Positions 1 to 6,380 are shown, counted from the first letter of the stretch. The stretch is DNA of 8,467 nt from Ignavibacteria bacterium (GCA_029863735.1 JAOTUT010000051.1:1-8467), one strand, 5' to 3'. Translations and numbers: made by a program. The notes: generated by a model not told the origin, from the letters alone.

Positions 1-1
1 T

Positions 2-598
2 ACTCTTCCAGCCAATGGAACTTCACAAGCAACGATTACAATTTCTCCTAAAAATAATTCAGATACGCTACTTGCGAGTGGACTGCAGGTAATTCTTTCA
101 AACACCGGTGCAGGTTCTTTAAGCAGTGTTACTGATTTGGGTGATGGTACATATCAGACAACAATTACGGCACCGATTGCAATTGGAACTGATACAATTT
201 CTGCAAGTGTAATTTCAGGAACTGATACAGTTTCAATTTTCTGGAATGCAGTGGTTACTTATGTTAATCCCACCTCCGTAAACGAAAACCCTATTTCGCC
301 GGATAAATTTTATCTTTATCAGAATTCTCCCAATCCATTTAATCCGTCCACAATAATTAAATATACAATCCCATCTGTCATTGCGACCCCGCTTAAGCGG
401 GGGAAGCAATCTCAATTTGTAACTTTAAAAGTCTATGATGTATTGGGTAATGAAATTGCGATTCTCGTTAACGAAGAGGTATCAGCAGGAACGTATGAAA
501 CTAACTTTAACGCGACTGAATTATCAAGTGGAATTTATTTCTACAAGCTGCAAGCTGGCGATTTTGTTGAAACAAAGAAGATGATATTGATGAAATAA
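2..598 (+). CDS. C-terminal part of a secreted Ig-like-domain protein with type IX sorting tail (5' end outside window)
   Basis: The frame is open from the left window edge, so the real start lies upstream; the TTG at 137 is an internal codon, not the start. Roughly the first 80 visible residues (SQATITISPKNNSDTLLASG ... GAGSLSSVTDLGDGTYQTTI) follow the invasin/bacterial Ig-like pattern, with the usual GDGTY turn. A linker (NPTSVNENPISPDKF) leads to a type IX secretion C-terminal domain: YQNSPNPFNPSTIIKYTIP, then VTLKVYDVLGNE, LVNEEVSAGTYE, LSSGIYFYKLQAGDFVETKK and a final MILMK. In known systems this tail directs export across the outer membrane and is then removed or used for surface attachment. 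A 12-residue stretch, VIATPLKRGKQS, interrupts the normal tail pattern and is encoded by a palindromic repeat (377-412). A 17-bp near-repeat (185-201 and 218-234, 16/17) encodes the successive GTDTIS/GTDTVS motifs. The tail is certain; the overall function of the protein cannot be told from this end. Confidence 0.9.
   Translation, partial: TLPANGTSQATITISPKNNSDTLLASGLQVILSNTGAGSLSSVTDLGDGTYQTTITAPIAIGTDTISASVISGTDTVSIFWNAVVTYVNPTSVNENPISPDKFYLYQNSPNPFNPSTIIKYTIPSVIATPLKRGKQSQFVTLKVYDVLGNEIAILVNEEVSAGTYETNFNATELSSGIYFYKLQAGDFVETKKMILMK
377..413. repeat. Palindromic repeat inserted in frame within the type IX sorting domain
   Basis: The core 387-402 is a perfect 16-bp palindrome, CCCCGCTTAAGCGGGG. 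It is framed by ATTGC (380-384) and GCAAT (406-410), so the transcript can fold into a GC-rich hairpin in an otherwise AT-rich gene. The outer sequence, GTCATTGCGA ... GAAGCAATCTC, resembles a dispersed palindromic repeat that I recall from many bacterial genomes; that resemblance is from memory, not a search. It adds 12 codons without breaking the frame. Confidence 0.7.
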
Positions 599-613
599 AA
601 TAGAAGTTATTCC

Positions 614-649
614 ACTCACGTAAAAACGTGAGTAAATTAATTTTTTTTT
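614..649 (+). terminator. Probable intrinsic terminator after the type IX cargo gene
   Basis: An 8-bp perfect stem, ACTCACGT (614-621) / ACGTGAGT (626-633), has an AAAA loop. The T-tract (nine T at 641-649) begins seven bases after the stem, which is further than usual. Its position 15 bases past the stop codon supports the call, but the spacing lowers confidence. Confidence 0.5.
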
Positions 650-874
650 GCATACCATTTTAGTTTAGACAGTTTTGTCGCTTAAACAAAATAAGCGACG
701 AACATGGAGAATTATTTACTTCTTCTATAATATTTACCACTTTTTTTTCTACTAAACTCTTAAATCTCCGTCGGGAATGTCGCTTGTAAGTTAAGAGATT
801 GATTTAATTTAAAATTTTTAATGTGCAATTAAAGATGAGTACTTAAAGGAAACGGCATACTTGTTGGATATTTG

Positions 875-891
875 TTGACAAAAAATGTCAA
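875..891. promoter_or_regulatory. Inverted repeat TTGACA-N5-TGTCAA ahead of the pilin-like operon
   Basis: This is a perfect 6-bp inverted repeat around AAAAA, 34 bases upstream of the ATG at 926. It could be an operator or a small leader hairpin. TTGACA also matches a -35 hexamer, but no acceptable -10 lies 16-18 bases downstream, so I do not call a promoter. Confidence 0.3.
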
Positions 892-925
892 ATATGTTTT
901 CCCTTTTAATATCAGGAGTTTTTAA

Positions 926-1411
926 ATGAATACAGGACAGATGTTATTATCGATTGGTGGGTTCTTGTTACTCGGTAATTTGATAATAAATGTTAACAGA
1001 GCGAACTCAGAAAGAATGGTGGCCTCATACTCAAACGAGGCAATAATTAATGCATCCGGACTGGCACAATCAGTAATTGATGAAATTCAAATGAAAGCTT
1101 TCGATGAAAAAACTGTTATAGCTTCTGTATCAAATACTGATTCACTCACTAATGCAAATTCTTTAGGGCCCGAAACAGGAGAAATATACAATACGGATTT
1201 CGACGATGTGGATGATTATAAAAATTATAATACAGTAGTAACTCTTGATAGAATGGGTGACTTCAATATGAGCGTATCAGTTTCTTATGTAAATACTTTA
1301 AATCCGAGTGTCAAAAGCAGCGTACCAACATTTTCAAAACATATTGAAATAAAATTAACAAACTACAATGTTCTGGATACACTAACATTCGATCAAATAA
1401 TAGCTTATTAA
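926..1411 (+). CDS. PilV-like minor pilin-like protein, membrane anchored
   Basis: This 161-residue protein has one N-terminal hydrophobic helix (about residues 5-23, LLSIGGFLLLGNLIINV). A heptad-like helical stretch follows, containing ASGLAQSVIDEI, and then a small polar domain. The helix-then-domain plan, the FDDVDDYKNY segment (residues 92-101) and the next two genes are what I associate with PilV-type minor pilins, which sit at or prime the tip of type IV pili. This rests on pattern recognition, not a search. There is no prepilin site of the G-F-T-L-x-E kind; the nearest candidate is Gly4-Gln5, and a Ser lies where Glu5 would be. The start is firm: AGGAG at 914-918, with an in-frame TAA directly before the ATG. 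It is the first gene of a three-gene operon, 12 bases before the next. Confidence 0.6.
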   Translation: MNTGQMLLSIGGFLLLGNLIINVNRANSERMVASYSNEAIINASGLAQSVIDEIQMKAFDEKTVIASVSNTDSLTNANSLGPETGEIYNTDFDDVDDYKNYNTVVTLDRMGDFNMSVSVSYVNTLNPSVKSSVPTFSKHIEIKLTNYNVLDTLTFDQIIAY

Positions 1412-1428
1412 AGGAAATTTAATATGTC
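1409..1428 (+). promoter_or_regulatory. Stop-SD-start junction, copy 1
   Basis: TAAAGGAAATTTAATATGTC carries the stop codon of the PilV-like gene, the AAGGA ribosome site and the ATG of the PilW-like gene. It matches the junction at 1991-2010 at 19 of 20 bases. The stop codon is in frame with the downstream ATG, which rules out a longer N-terminus for the PilW-like protein. Confidence 0.7.
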
Positions 1429-1993
1429 AATGTGGATAGACTTCATTGGTTCTTATATAATAGGCGGAATTATTTTATTAATTCTGTTTAACCTGAATAG
1501 TACAATAAGCACCGCTGCCTCTGAAAATCTTCATTCAGGAATTATGCAGAGGAATGTAACTTCAACAGCAGATTTAATTGAGCATGATATTTATAAAATA
1601 GGTTATAGGGTTGCTGGGGCTGACTTTGCAATTGCTGATTCAAACGAAATTAAATTTTCTGCTGATATAGATGACAATGGAACGGCAGAAGTTATCCACT
1701 ATTATTGTGGTGATAAAACAGAATTAAATGGGACATTTAATCCAAATGATTTCCTATTAATAAGAGAAATCAATGCCGTGGAACCGGGTGCAAAAACCGC
1801 GGTTGTAGATTTTAATGTTACCTACTTTGATTCACTTAGTCAGCAGATTAATTATAACTTATTAACAACCCAGGCCGGAATGAATCAAATCAGATCATTA
1901 CGCATAAAGTTAAAATGTGAAACTGAGGATAAAATAGATGACCACTACGAAGCTGCTGAATGGGAAAAAACAATGATACCAAAAAACTTATAA
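1424..1993 (+). CDS. PilW-like minor pilin-like protein, membrane anchored
   Basis: This 189-residue protein has one N-terminal hydrophobic helix (about residues 6-23) and then a soluble domain with several PilW-type marks. These are a helix ending in DIYKIGYRVAG (residues 55-65), IADSNEIKFSADIDDNGTAE (70-89), a strand ending IHYYCGD, FLLIREIN (110-117), VVDFNVTYFDS (127-137), IRSLRIKLKCETE (156-168), and a C-terminus WEKTMIPKNL that recalls the PRNL end of PilW proteins. This is the best supported member of the trio. Known PilW proteins are minor pilins of type IV pili. Here the leader MSMWIDFIG is followed by SYIIG, with no Glu at position 5, so processing by a standard prepilin peptidase is doubtful. 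It lies 12 bases downstream of the PilV-like gene, in the same frame, with SD AAGGA at 1411-1415. Confidence 0.65.
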   Translation: MSMWIDFIGSYIIGGIILLILFNLNSTISTAASENLHSGIMQRNVTSTADLIEHDIYKIGYRVAGADFAIADSNEIKFSADIDDNGTAEVIHYYCGDKTELNGTFNPNDFLLIREINAVEPGAKTAVVDFNVTYFDSLSQQINYNLLTTQAGMNQIRSLRIKLKCETEDKIDDHYEAAEWEKTMIPKNL

Positions 1994-2010
1994 AGGAATT
2001 TTAATATGTC
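1991..2010 (+). promoter_or_regulatory. Stop-SD-start junction, copy 2
   Basis: TAAAGGAATTTTAATATGTC joins the PilW-like stop codon to the ATG of the PilX-like gene and is almost identical to 1409-1428. The in-frame TAA fixes the downstream start at 2006. Confidence 0.7.
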
Positions 2011-3136
2011 TAAATTTCTATTAATACTAATTCTAGGAAGTCTGATTACATTTGGTGTAATAAGTTTTAATCAAAATAAAAATATAAGCCAGGCTACGGA
2101 AAACTCCGTTGATAATTACGCACAAACAAAAGCAAGGAATGTTGCAAACAGCACGATATTGATGTTAATGTCCACAGTGGCTGACGATTATGATTTTAGA
2201 GTTGTATCACCAACGACAATTCAAGTTCTTGATGGTGATGTAACCTATTTCGTTATCGATGAGACATTTGAGGGAGAGGATCAAATTAAATTTTCGGTTA
2301 CAGCTAATGTTTACGGTGTAACAAAAAGCGTTGTTGCATACACGGATAAATTTCCTTTTTTCCCTCCGTCTTTTAGAGGTGCCATCACCGCAAATAGTTC
2401 TGTATTAAGTAATGGAAATATGACAATTGATGGAAGAAACCACACAGCGTTAGGAACTGTAATACCTGAAACAGGCTCCTATGCAATATGGACAACAGGG
2501 ACATTTACACAAATGGGTACTTCGGACTTAGGTGGCACAGACCTGAAGATAGATTATGTACCTTCAAATCCAGCAAATCCAAATGTTATAAAAGAAAACC
2601 AGATTTGGTCAGGTGGATTTCCAGACTCACCAGATATGGTTTTGGGAGGTCCCGCTACAGGTTTTCCTGAAGGCACTCTTAAATCTATTGCACAAAGTGG
2701 TATAAATGGAAGTCAGTACGTAACTAATCCATCTGGTTTAAGTGGCAATCCACTCTCAGGAGTTACTTATCTTGAATTGCCAACTAACTTTCCACATAAT
2801 CAATGGAAGGATATGGATATTACAGGCTCTGGGGTATTGGTATTGCATAACAGTGCAAAAAATGCAATTATGAAAAATCTTTTGTCCGGCACATTCAAAG
2901 GAATTATTATTGTTGATGATTTGATACATGTTCAAGATCTGGCAACGGTAATAGGTACGATTATAATACTAACACCTGCACCAACCGATGGAAATTGTGT
3001 GGGTAATAGTGATGGAAAAGTTTTATACTCTACTGAAGCTGTCTTCGATGCACTCACAGGAATGAATTTAGAAAAGAGAATGTTCAATTATGGTTTTAGT
3101 AATAGCAGACTATATGTTACAAACTGGTTAGAATAA
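2006..3136 (+). CDS. PilX-like pilus-associated surface protein
   Basis: This 376-residue protein has an N-terminal hydrophobic helix (about residues 4-21), a helical stalk with KARNVANSTILMLMSTVAD (43-61), and a strand-rich middle. From residue 122 (SFRGAITANSSVLSNGNMTI) it carries a glycine-rich repetitive beta region. The end has the pattern I associate with large PilX-type proteins: GSGVLVL (274-280), FKGIIIVDDLIHVQDLATVI (297-316), then GNSDGKVLYSTEAVFDALTG (333-352). The likely location is outside the inner membrane, tethered or built into a pilus-like fibre; the C-terminal region could make contact with a surface. The leader MSKFLLILILG-SLITF lacks a prepilin consensus and Glu5. It is the last gene of the operon and is followed at once by a strong terminator. 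Alternative reading: a membrane-anchored protein unrelated to pili. Confidence 0.6.
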   Translation: MSKFLLILILGSLITFGVISFNQNKNISQATENSVDNYAQTKARNVANSTILMLMSTVADDYDFRVVSPTTIQVLDGDVTYFVIDETFEGEDQIKFSVTANVYGVTKSVVAYTDKFPFFPPSFRGAITANSSVLSNGNMTIDGRNHTALGTVIPETGSYAIWTTGTFTQMGTSDLGGTDLKIDYVPSNPANPNVIKENQIWSGGFPDSPDMVLGGPATGFPEGTLKSIAQSGINGSQYVTNPSGLSGNPLSGVTYLELPTNFPHNQWKDMDITGSGVLVLHNSAKNAIMKNLLSGTFKGIIIVDDLIHVQDLATVIGTIIILTPAPTDGNCVGNSDGKVLYSTEAVFDALTGMNLEKRMFNYGFSNSRLYVTNWLE

Positions 3137-3161
3137 TCTTTAAGTTTAGTTCAAATTATTG

Positions 3162-3192
3162 AAAAGCTGGTATAATCTTACCAGCTTTTTTT
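3162..3192 (+). terminator. Strong intrinsic terminator of the pilin-like operon
   Basis: A perfect 11-bp stem, AAAAGCTGGTA (3162-3172) / TACCAGCTTTT (3179-3189), has a six-base loop and runs straight into seven T (3186-3192). It starts 26 bases after the PilX-like stop. On the minus strand only four T follow the same stem, so it may stop transcription from the convergent helicase gene less well. Confidence 0.9.
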
Positions 3193-3249
3193 ATTATACA
3201 GTAATTTTAAACTAATGGAGTTTTAAGGCAAAATAATTTAGGGCTCCTT

Positions 3250-5247
3250 TTAAAACTCATCCTCAACCAGCCAGCCTTGAGCTTTGTCTGTGGACATTTC
3301 TGAGATGAATCTTGATGGTTTAGATAAGGTTATTCCATCAATACGGTTATACATATGCATTGGATAAGTGACAAATAAATTCTGCTTTGCCCGTGTTGAC
3401 GCCACATACATTAATCTTCTTTCTTCCTCTAAAGATTCAAGACTTTCAGCAGCTCTTACTGAAGGGAAGTAACCTTCAACAGCGTGAATTACAAATACAG
3501 AATGCCATTCCAATCCTTTTGCTGAGTGAATTGTGGAAAGCGTTAAGAATTCATCCTCTTTATCTGTTTCTCCAATGCCTGTTACACTATCTATTATTGG
3601 TTCGATTGCCATATCTGCAAGGAAGGAATCAAGTGATCGGTAATTCTCGGAAATATTGTGAAGTGTTTCGAGGTCTTTACTTCGTTTATTAAAATCATCA
3701 TACTTTATTTTAAAGAGAGGATAATAATAATCGAAAACCATTCCAACCAACTCAGCTGGAGGAGCTTGCGTTGTATGAAGTTTGTAGAGAGTTACAAAAA
3801 GTTCTTTAAGTTTTTCGTAAGCAAATTCTTTTTTTGATCCAGGATGCTGTTCAATTGTTAATCTCGCAGTTGCCAGTTCGTCTAGAATTCTTTGTGCAGT
3901 TTTTGGACCCACGCCATCGTGCAATAATAATACCCGATACCAACTAACGATGTCTCTTGGATTTGCAGCGATCCTTAAAAATGCAAGAACATCTTTAACG
4001 TGTGCTGCTTCAATAAATTTTATTCCACCAAATTTTTGAAATGGAATTCCTGCTTTAGCTAATTCAATTTCAAGATCAAATGAAAAGAAAGAAGATCGAA
4101 ATAAAACAGAAATGTCTTTAAGATTTACACCTTCCTCCAATAACTCAAGAATTTTTTCAACGATAAATTTGGATTGCATATTTTCATTCGCAGCTGCAAC
4201 AATAAAAGGCAATTCGCCTCCTTGCCTTTTTGTGTAAAGGACTTTTGTGTATTTCTCAATCGCCCCGTCATAAACATGATTTGCGAAATCCAGGATAGTC
4301 TGGACACTGCGGTAGTTCTCTTCAATCTTTATTATTTCTGCATCTGGAAAAAGCTTCGGGAATTCCATAATGTTTTTGAAGTTAGCCCCGCGGAAAGAGT
4401 ATATAGATTGCGCATCATCTCCTACAACCATAACATTTCCGTTGTGCTGGGCCAGGCCTTTAACAATATCTGACTGAAGTTTATTCGTATCCTGGTATTC
4501 GTCAACCATTAAAAAGTTTATGGTTGAAAGAAGATTTTTTGAAGCTGCATTCCCACTATGAAGAAAATCTCTCAGGTAAATTAAAAGGTCATCGTAATCG
4601 AGCAAGCTATTTCGTTTTTTATACTCACTGAAGATTCTCCGCACTTTTAAAATCTCATCAAGCTCAAGAAGAAAGTGCGGATACTCTTCTTCAATTATTT
4701 GTTCGATAGGTCTTTCGGTGTTTGCTGAAAGACTGAAAATTTTGTTCAGAGTTTCTTTTTTAGGGAATCTTCTCTCTTTGCTTATCAATCCTTCCTGTGA
4801 ACGGATTAAATTAATAATATCCTGACTATCTCCCTGATCAAGAATTGTAAAGTTCGAATCAAGTCCTGCAGCTTTTGAATATTTTCTTAAAGTTACATTA
4901 GCAAAAGAGTGAAATGTGCCTCCACGAATTTTTGAACATCTGTCATCCAACAGCACCGAGGCACGTTTCATCATTTCGTTTGCAGCTTTGCGGGTAAATG
5001 TTAAAAGTAAAATTGAGCTGGGGTCGTAACCAAGTTCAATCAATCTAGCAACCCGAAACACAAGTGTTCTTGTTTTACCAGTTCCTGCACCAGCAATTAT
5101 TAAGTAAGCACCATTAACTGCAGAGACAGCTTCATATTGCGATGGATTTAATTCCTGTTGGTAATTTATAGCAAAACGGGCTTCATCTAATTTTTTCTCG
5201 AAGCCCGTTTTTCCAACTCTTGTCAGTTTATATTTTTTTTGATTCAT
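3250..5247 (-). CDS. UvrD/Rep-family (SF1A) ATP-dependent DNA helicase
   Basis: All motifs of a 3'-5' superfamily 1A helicase are present in order in 665 residues. These are the Q motif LNPSQYEAV (33-41), Walker A AGAGTGKT (52-59), motif Ia LLLTFTRKAANEM (80-92), GGTFHSFA (109-116), motif II DEYQD (249-253), motif III VVGDDAQSIYSFRG (274-287), motif IV ENYRS (310-314), motif V LSTIHSAKGLEW (570-581) and motif VI EERRLMYVASTRAKQNLFVT (608-627). The catalytic lysine, both motif II acidic residues and the motif VI arginine are intact, so it should be an active translocase in DNA repair or replication restart. It is close to Rep in length and shorter than UvrD or PcrA. It has a basic extension of about 30 residues before the Q motif, so I leave the exact orthologue open. 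Its ATG overlaps the upstream stop as ATGA (5244-5247), which implies translational coupling. Confidence 0.95.
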   Translation of the reverse strand: MNQKKYKLTRVGKTGFEKKLDEARFAINYQQELNPSQYEAVSAVNGAYLIIAGAGTGKTRTLVFRVARLIELGYDPSSILLLTFTRKAANEMMKRASVLLDDRCSKIRGGTFHSFANVTLRKYSKAAGLDSNFTILDQGDSQDIINLIRSQEGLISKERRFPKKETLNKIFSLSANTERPIEQIIEEEYPHFLLELDEILKVRRIFSEYKKRNSLLDYDDLLIYLRDFLHSGNAASKNLLSTINFLMVDEYQDTNKLQSDIVKGLAQHNGNVMVVGDDAQSIYSFRGANFKNIMEFPKLFPDAEIIKIEENYRSVQTILDFANHVYDGAIEKYTKVLYTKRQGGELPFIVAAANENMQSKFIVEKILELLEEGVNLKDISVLFRSSFFSFDLEIELAKAGIPFQKFGGIKFIEAAHVKDVLAFLRIAANPRDIVSWYRVLLLHDGVGPKTAQRILDELATARLTIEQHPGSKKEFAYEKLKELFVTLYKLHTTQAPPAELVGMVFDYYYPLFKIKYDDFNKRSKDLETLHNISENYRSLDSFLADMAIEPIIDSVTGIGETDKEDEFLTLSTIHSAKGLEWHSVFVIHAVEGYFPSVRAAESLESLEEERRLMYVASTRAKQNLFVTYPMHMYNRIDGITLSKPSRFISEMSTDKAQGWLVEDEF

Positions 5248-5813
5248 CTGCGAAGTGCTTTTGGCTTGCCCAGAATTTCTGAGAAAATAATATATTCTTT
5301 TAGTGTTGATGGATTATTCATTTTCGATTTCACAGCCAGAGCAATATTGCTATAGGCTGTTTCCTTTTTATCCAGTGAAGCCTCGAACATTGCAGCTTTT
5401 TTTTCTATACCTGAATCCACACTCGAAATTATTTTTTTTACTTCTGACTTTTTGCGTTCCCATTCATCTACATAGTGCTCTGATTCTGTTCTTGCATGCC
5501 AGCTATCCGTACGAACGTGTTCTTCCATATCGGAAATCTTCGGTTGTTCAGGTGGAACAGGTACTGGAATTTGTTGTTTAGTTGGTTCATCTCCAACCTT
5601 AAAGAAATCCTCAAGCTCTCTTAAAACGTCATATTCTTCTTTTGGTTGTGTTTGAGGAGATGGAACTTCAGCCTGATTATACTCATCGGTTTGCGATTGT
5701 CGTATGGGTGGTTTCTGTTGCTGCTGTTTCTGCTTCTTCTTCTTTTTGAAGATGCTGCTCAGAAAGCTGATAATAATTATCACATAGATAAGTATTTCAA
5801 ATACGTTGTCCAT
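5244..5813 (-). CDS. Membrane-anchored hypothetical protein with conserved-looking C-terminal motif
   Basis: I do not recognise a named family. The 189 residues start with a single membrane helix (about residues 4-21, VFEILIYVIIIISFLSSI), then five lysines (23-27) that place the rest in the cytoplasm. A low-complexity Q/P-rich linker follows (28-95, with QKQQQQK and PVPVPPEQPK). The charged helical C-terminal part (about 115-189) ends in NPSTLKEYIIFSEILGKPKA. The pattern LxEaIxxSEILGxPKALR at the extreme C-terminus is familiar from hypothetical proteins of several phyla and may be the functional contact site. The gene overlaps the helicase start by four bases, so the two products are probably made together. 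The SD is weak (GAGAA before the ATG). Overall it resembles a membrane tether with a flexible linker; the partner is unknown. Confidence 0.8.
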   Translation of the reverse strand: MDNVFEILIYVIIIISFLSSIFKKKKKQKQQQQKPPIRQSQTDEYNQAEVPSPQTQPKEEYDVLRELEDFFKVGDEPTKQQIPVPVPPEQPKISDMEEHVRTDSWHARTESEHYVDEWERKKSEVKKIISSVDSGIEKKAAMFEASLDKKETAYSNIALAVKSKMNNPSTLKEYIIFSEILGKPKALRR

Positions 5814-5850
5814 TTAGTTTCTCATTATTTAAGTTTAATTCTCATACGAA

Positions 5851-5885
5851 TAATGGTTCTTGGTTTTAAGTTGAAAGTTTTAGTT
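5851..5885. repeat. Left inverted repeat of the four-helix cassette
   Basis: Read on the minus strand this copy contains AACTAAAACT, then CAACTTAAAACCAAGAACCA. The same order, with similar sequence, occurs on the plus strand at 6324-6365. It lies just past the stop of the broken four-helix gene, whose last codons (KLNNQNK) already run into the A/C-rich tract. The similarity is imperfect and the sequence is low in complexity. Confidence 0.55.
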
Positions 5886-5891
5886 GTTCAG

Positions 5892-6299
5892 TTATTTGTT
5901 TTGGTTATTTAGTTTACTTTTCTTGTTATTCTTATCAAGGTCGTTAAGGTTCAGAAATTTTATATAAGCGGTAGTACCTTTCAAAATTACCGTATATTTT
6001 TCTGCAATTCTTTTAGCTACTGATTCAGAGAGAAATTTTTTTCTTGCCGATTTGAGTAGGCCTCATTTTGTTTCTTCCGCTTCGCCTTTAGCAATATTTA
6101 AGAATCTCGTTTTTTCCTTTATTGTAGTTTTATGATAACTTTCAGCAATATTATCTGAAACAGAGGAGGATGAACGTCTCAATTGGTCTACGCTTCTAAA
6201 AATTTCATCCTTTGGAAAAGTTTTTGTTATCTCGTGAACTTCAACTTCCAAATCCTCAGCTAATTTATATATCCAAAGATTTTCTAATCCTGTTGCCAT
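5892..6299 (-). pseudogene. Four-helix-bundle (S23/IVP-like) protein gene broken by an in-frame TGA
   Basis: The first 78 codons encode the hallmark N-terminal half of the four helix bundle family: LWIYKLAEDLEVEVHEITKT, FPKDEIFRSVDQLRRSSSSV (29-48), SDNIAESYHK (49-58) and RFLNIAKGEAEETK (65-78). A TGA follows at 6065-6063. The same frame then stays open for 56 more codons and encodes the expected second half, GLLKSARKKFLSESVAKRI and YTVILKGTTAYIKFL, before TAA (5894-5892). The whole is 135 codons, a normal family length, so only one codon is wrong. Members occur in 23S rRNA intervening sequences and elsewhere, and the Avd protein of diversity-generating retroelements shares the fold. No rRNA, reverse transcriptase or template repeat is visible here. 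No clear SD precedes the ATG. Other explanations are a sequencing error or readthrough of the stop. Confidence 0.85.
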
Positions 6300-6323
6300 A
6301 AGTTTATGATTAAAAAAATATCA

Positions 6324-6365
6324 AACTAAAACTGTAGACCAATCAACTATAACTAAGAACCAATA
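6324..6365. repeat. Right inverted repeat of the four-helix cassette
   Basis: On the plus strand this copy reads AACTAAAACT (6324-6333), ten unmatched bases, then CAACTATAACTAAGAACCAA (6344-6363). It mirrors 5851-5885 across the four-helix gene. The A/C-rich tract continues to about 6380, up to the end of floA. Confidence 0.55.
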
Positions 6366-6380
6366 AACTAAAAACAAAAA

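Larger units (their letters stand above)
599..925. other. Gene-free leader upstream of the pilin-like operon
   Basis: I find no credible coding region here on either strand. After the terminator-like hairpin there are three inverted repeats. GTCGCTTA (677-684) pairs with TAAGCGAC (692-699). CTCTTAA (757-763) pairs with TTAAGAG (791-797) across 27 bases. TTGACA (875-880) pairs with TGTCAA (886-891) across AAAAA. A second GTCGCTT lies at 779-785 and could compete for the same partner at 693-699. The last hairpin ends 22 bases before the Shine-Dalgarno site AGGAG (914-918) of the next gene. I recognise no known riboswitch and no convincing promoter. Confidence 0.5.

Noticed and set aside
854..867. 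A sigma-54-like promoter (GGCAT, spacer, TTGG) ahead of the pilin-like operon, which would fit known control of type IV pilins.
   Set aside because: The -24 GG is present but the required -12 GC is GG here, and the flanking bases also deviate. The match is too weak to call.
875..903. TTGACA as a -35 box of a sigma-70 promoter for the operon.
   Set aside because: At 16-18 bases downstream the sequence is TTTTCC-like, with no -10 hexamer. The TTGACA is better explained as one arm of an inverted repeat.
3218..3258. GAGTTTTAA / TTAAAACTC inverted repeat as a terminator for the helicase gene.
   Set aside because: The loop is 23 bases, the stem is AT-rich and overlaps the last codons, and no T-tract follows on the minus strand.
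3387..4473. Plus- and minus-strand open frames inside the helicase gene.
   Set aside because: They overlap intact helicase motifs in another frame and have no recognisable domains or ribosome sites.
5892..6299. Accessory protein (Avd-like) of a diversity-generating retroelement.
   Set aside because: The fold family is shared, but there is no reverse transcriptase, template repeat or variable repeat in the window.
5892..6299. Intervening sequence inside a 23S rRNA gene.
   Set aside because: Both flanks lead directly into protein-coding genes, and no rRNA sequence is present.
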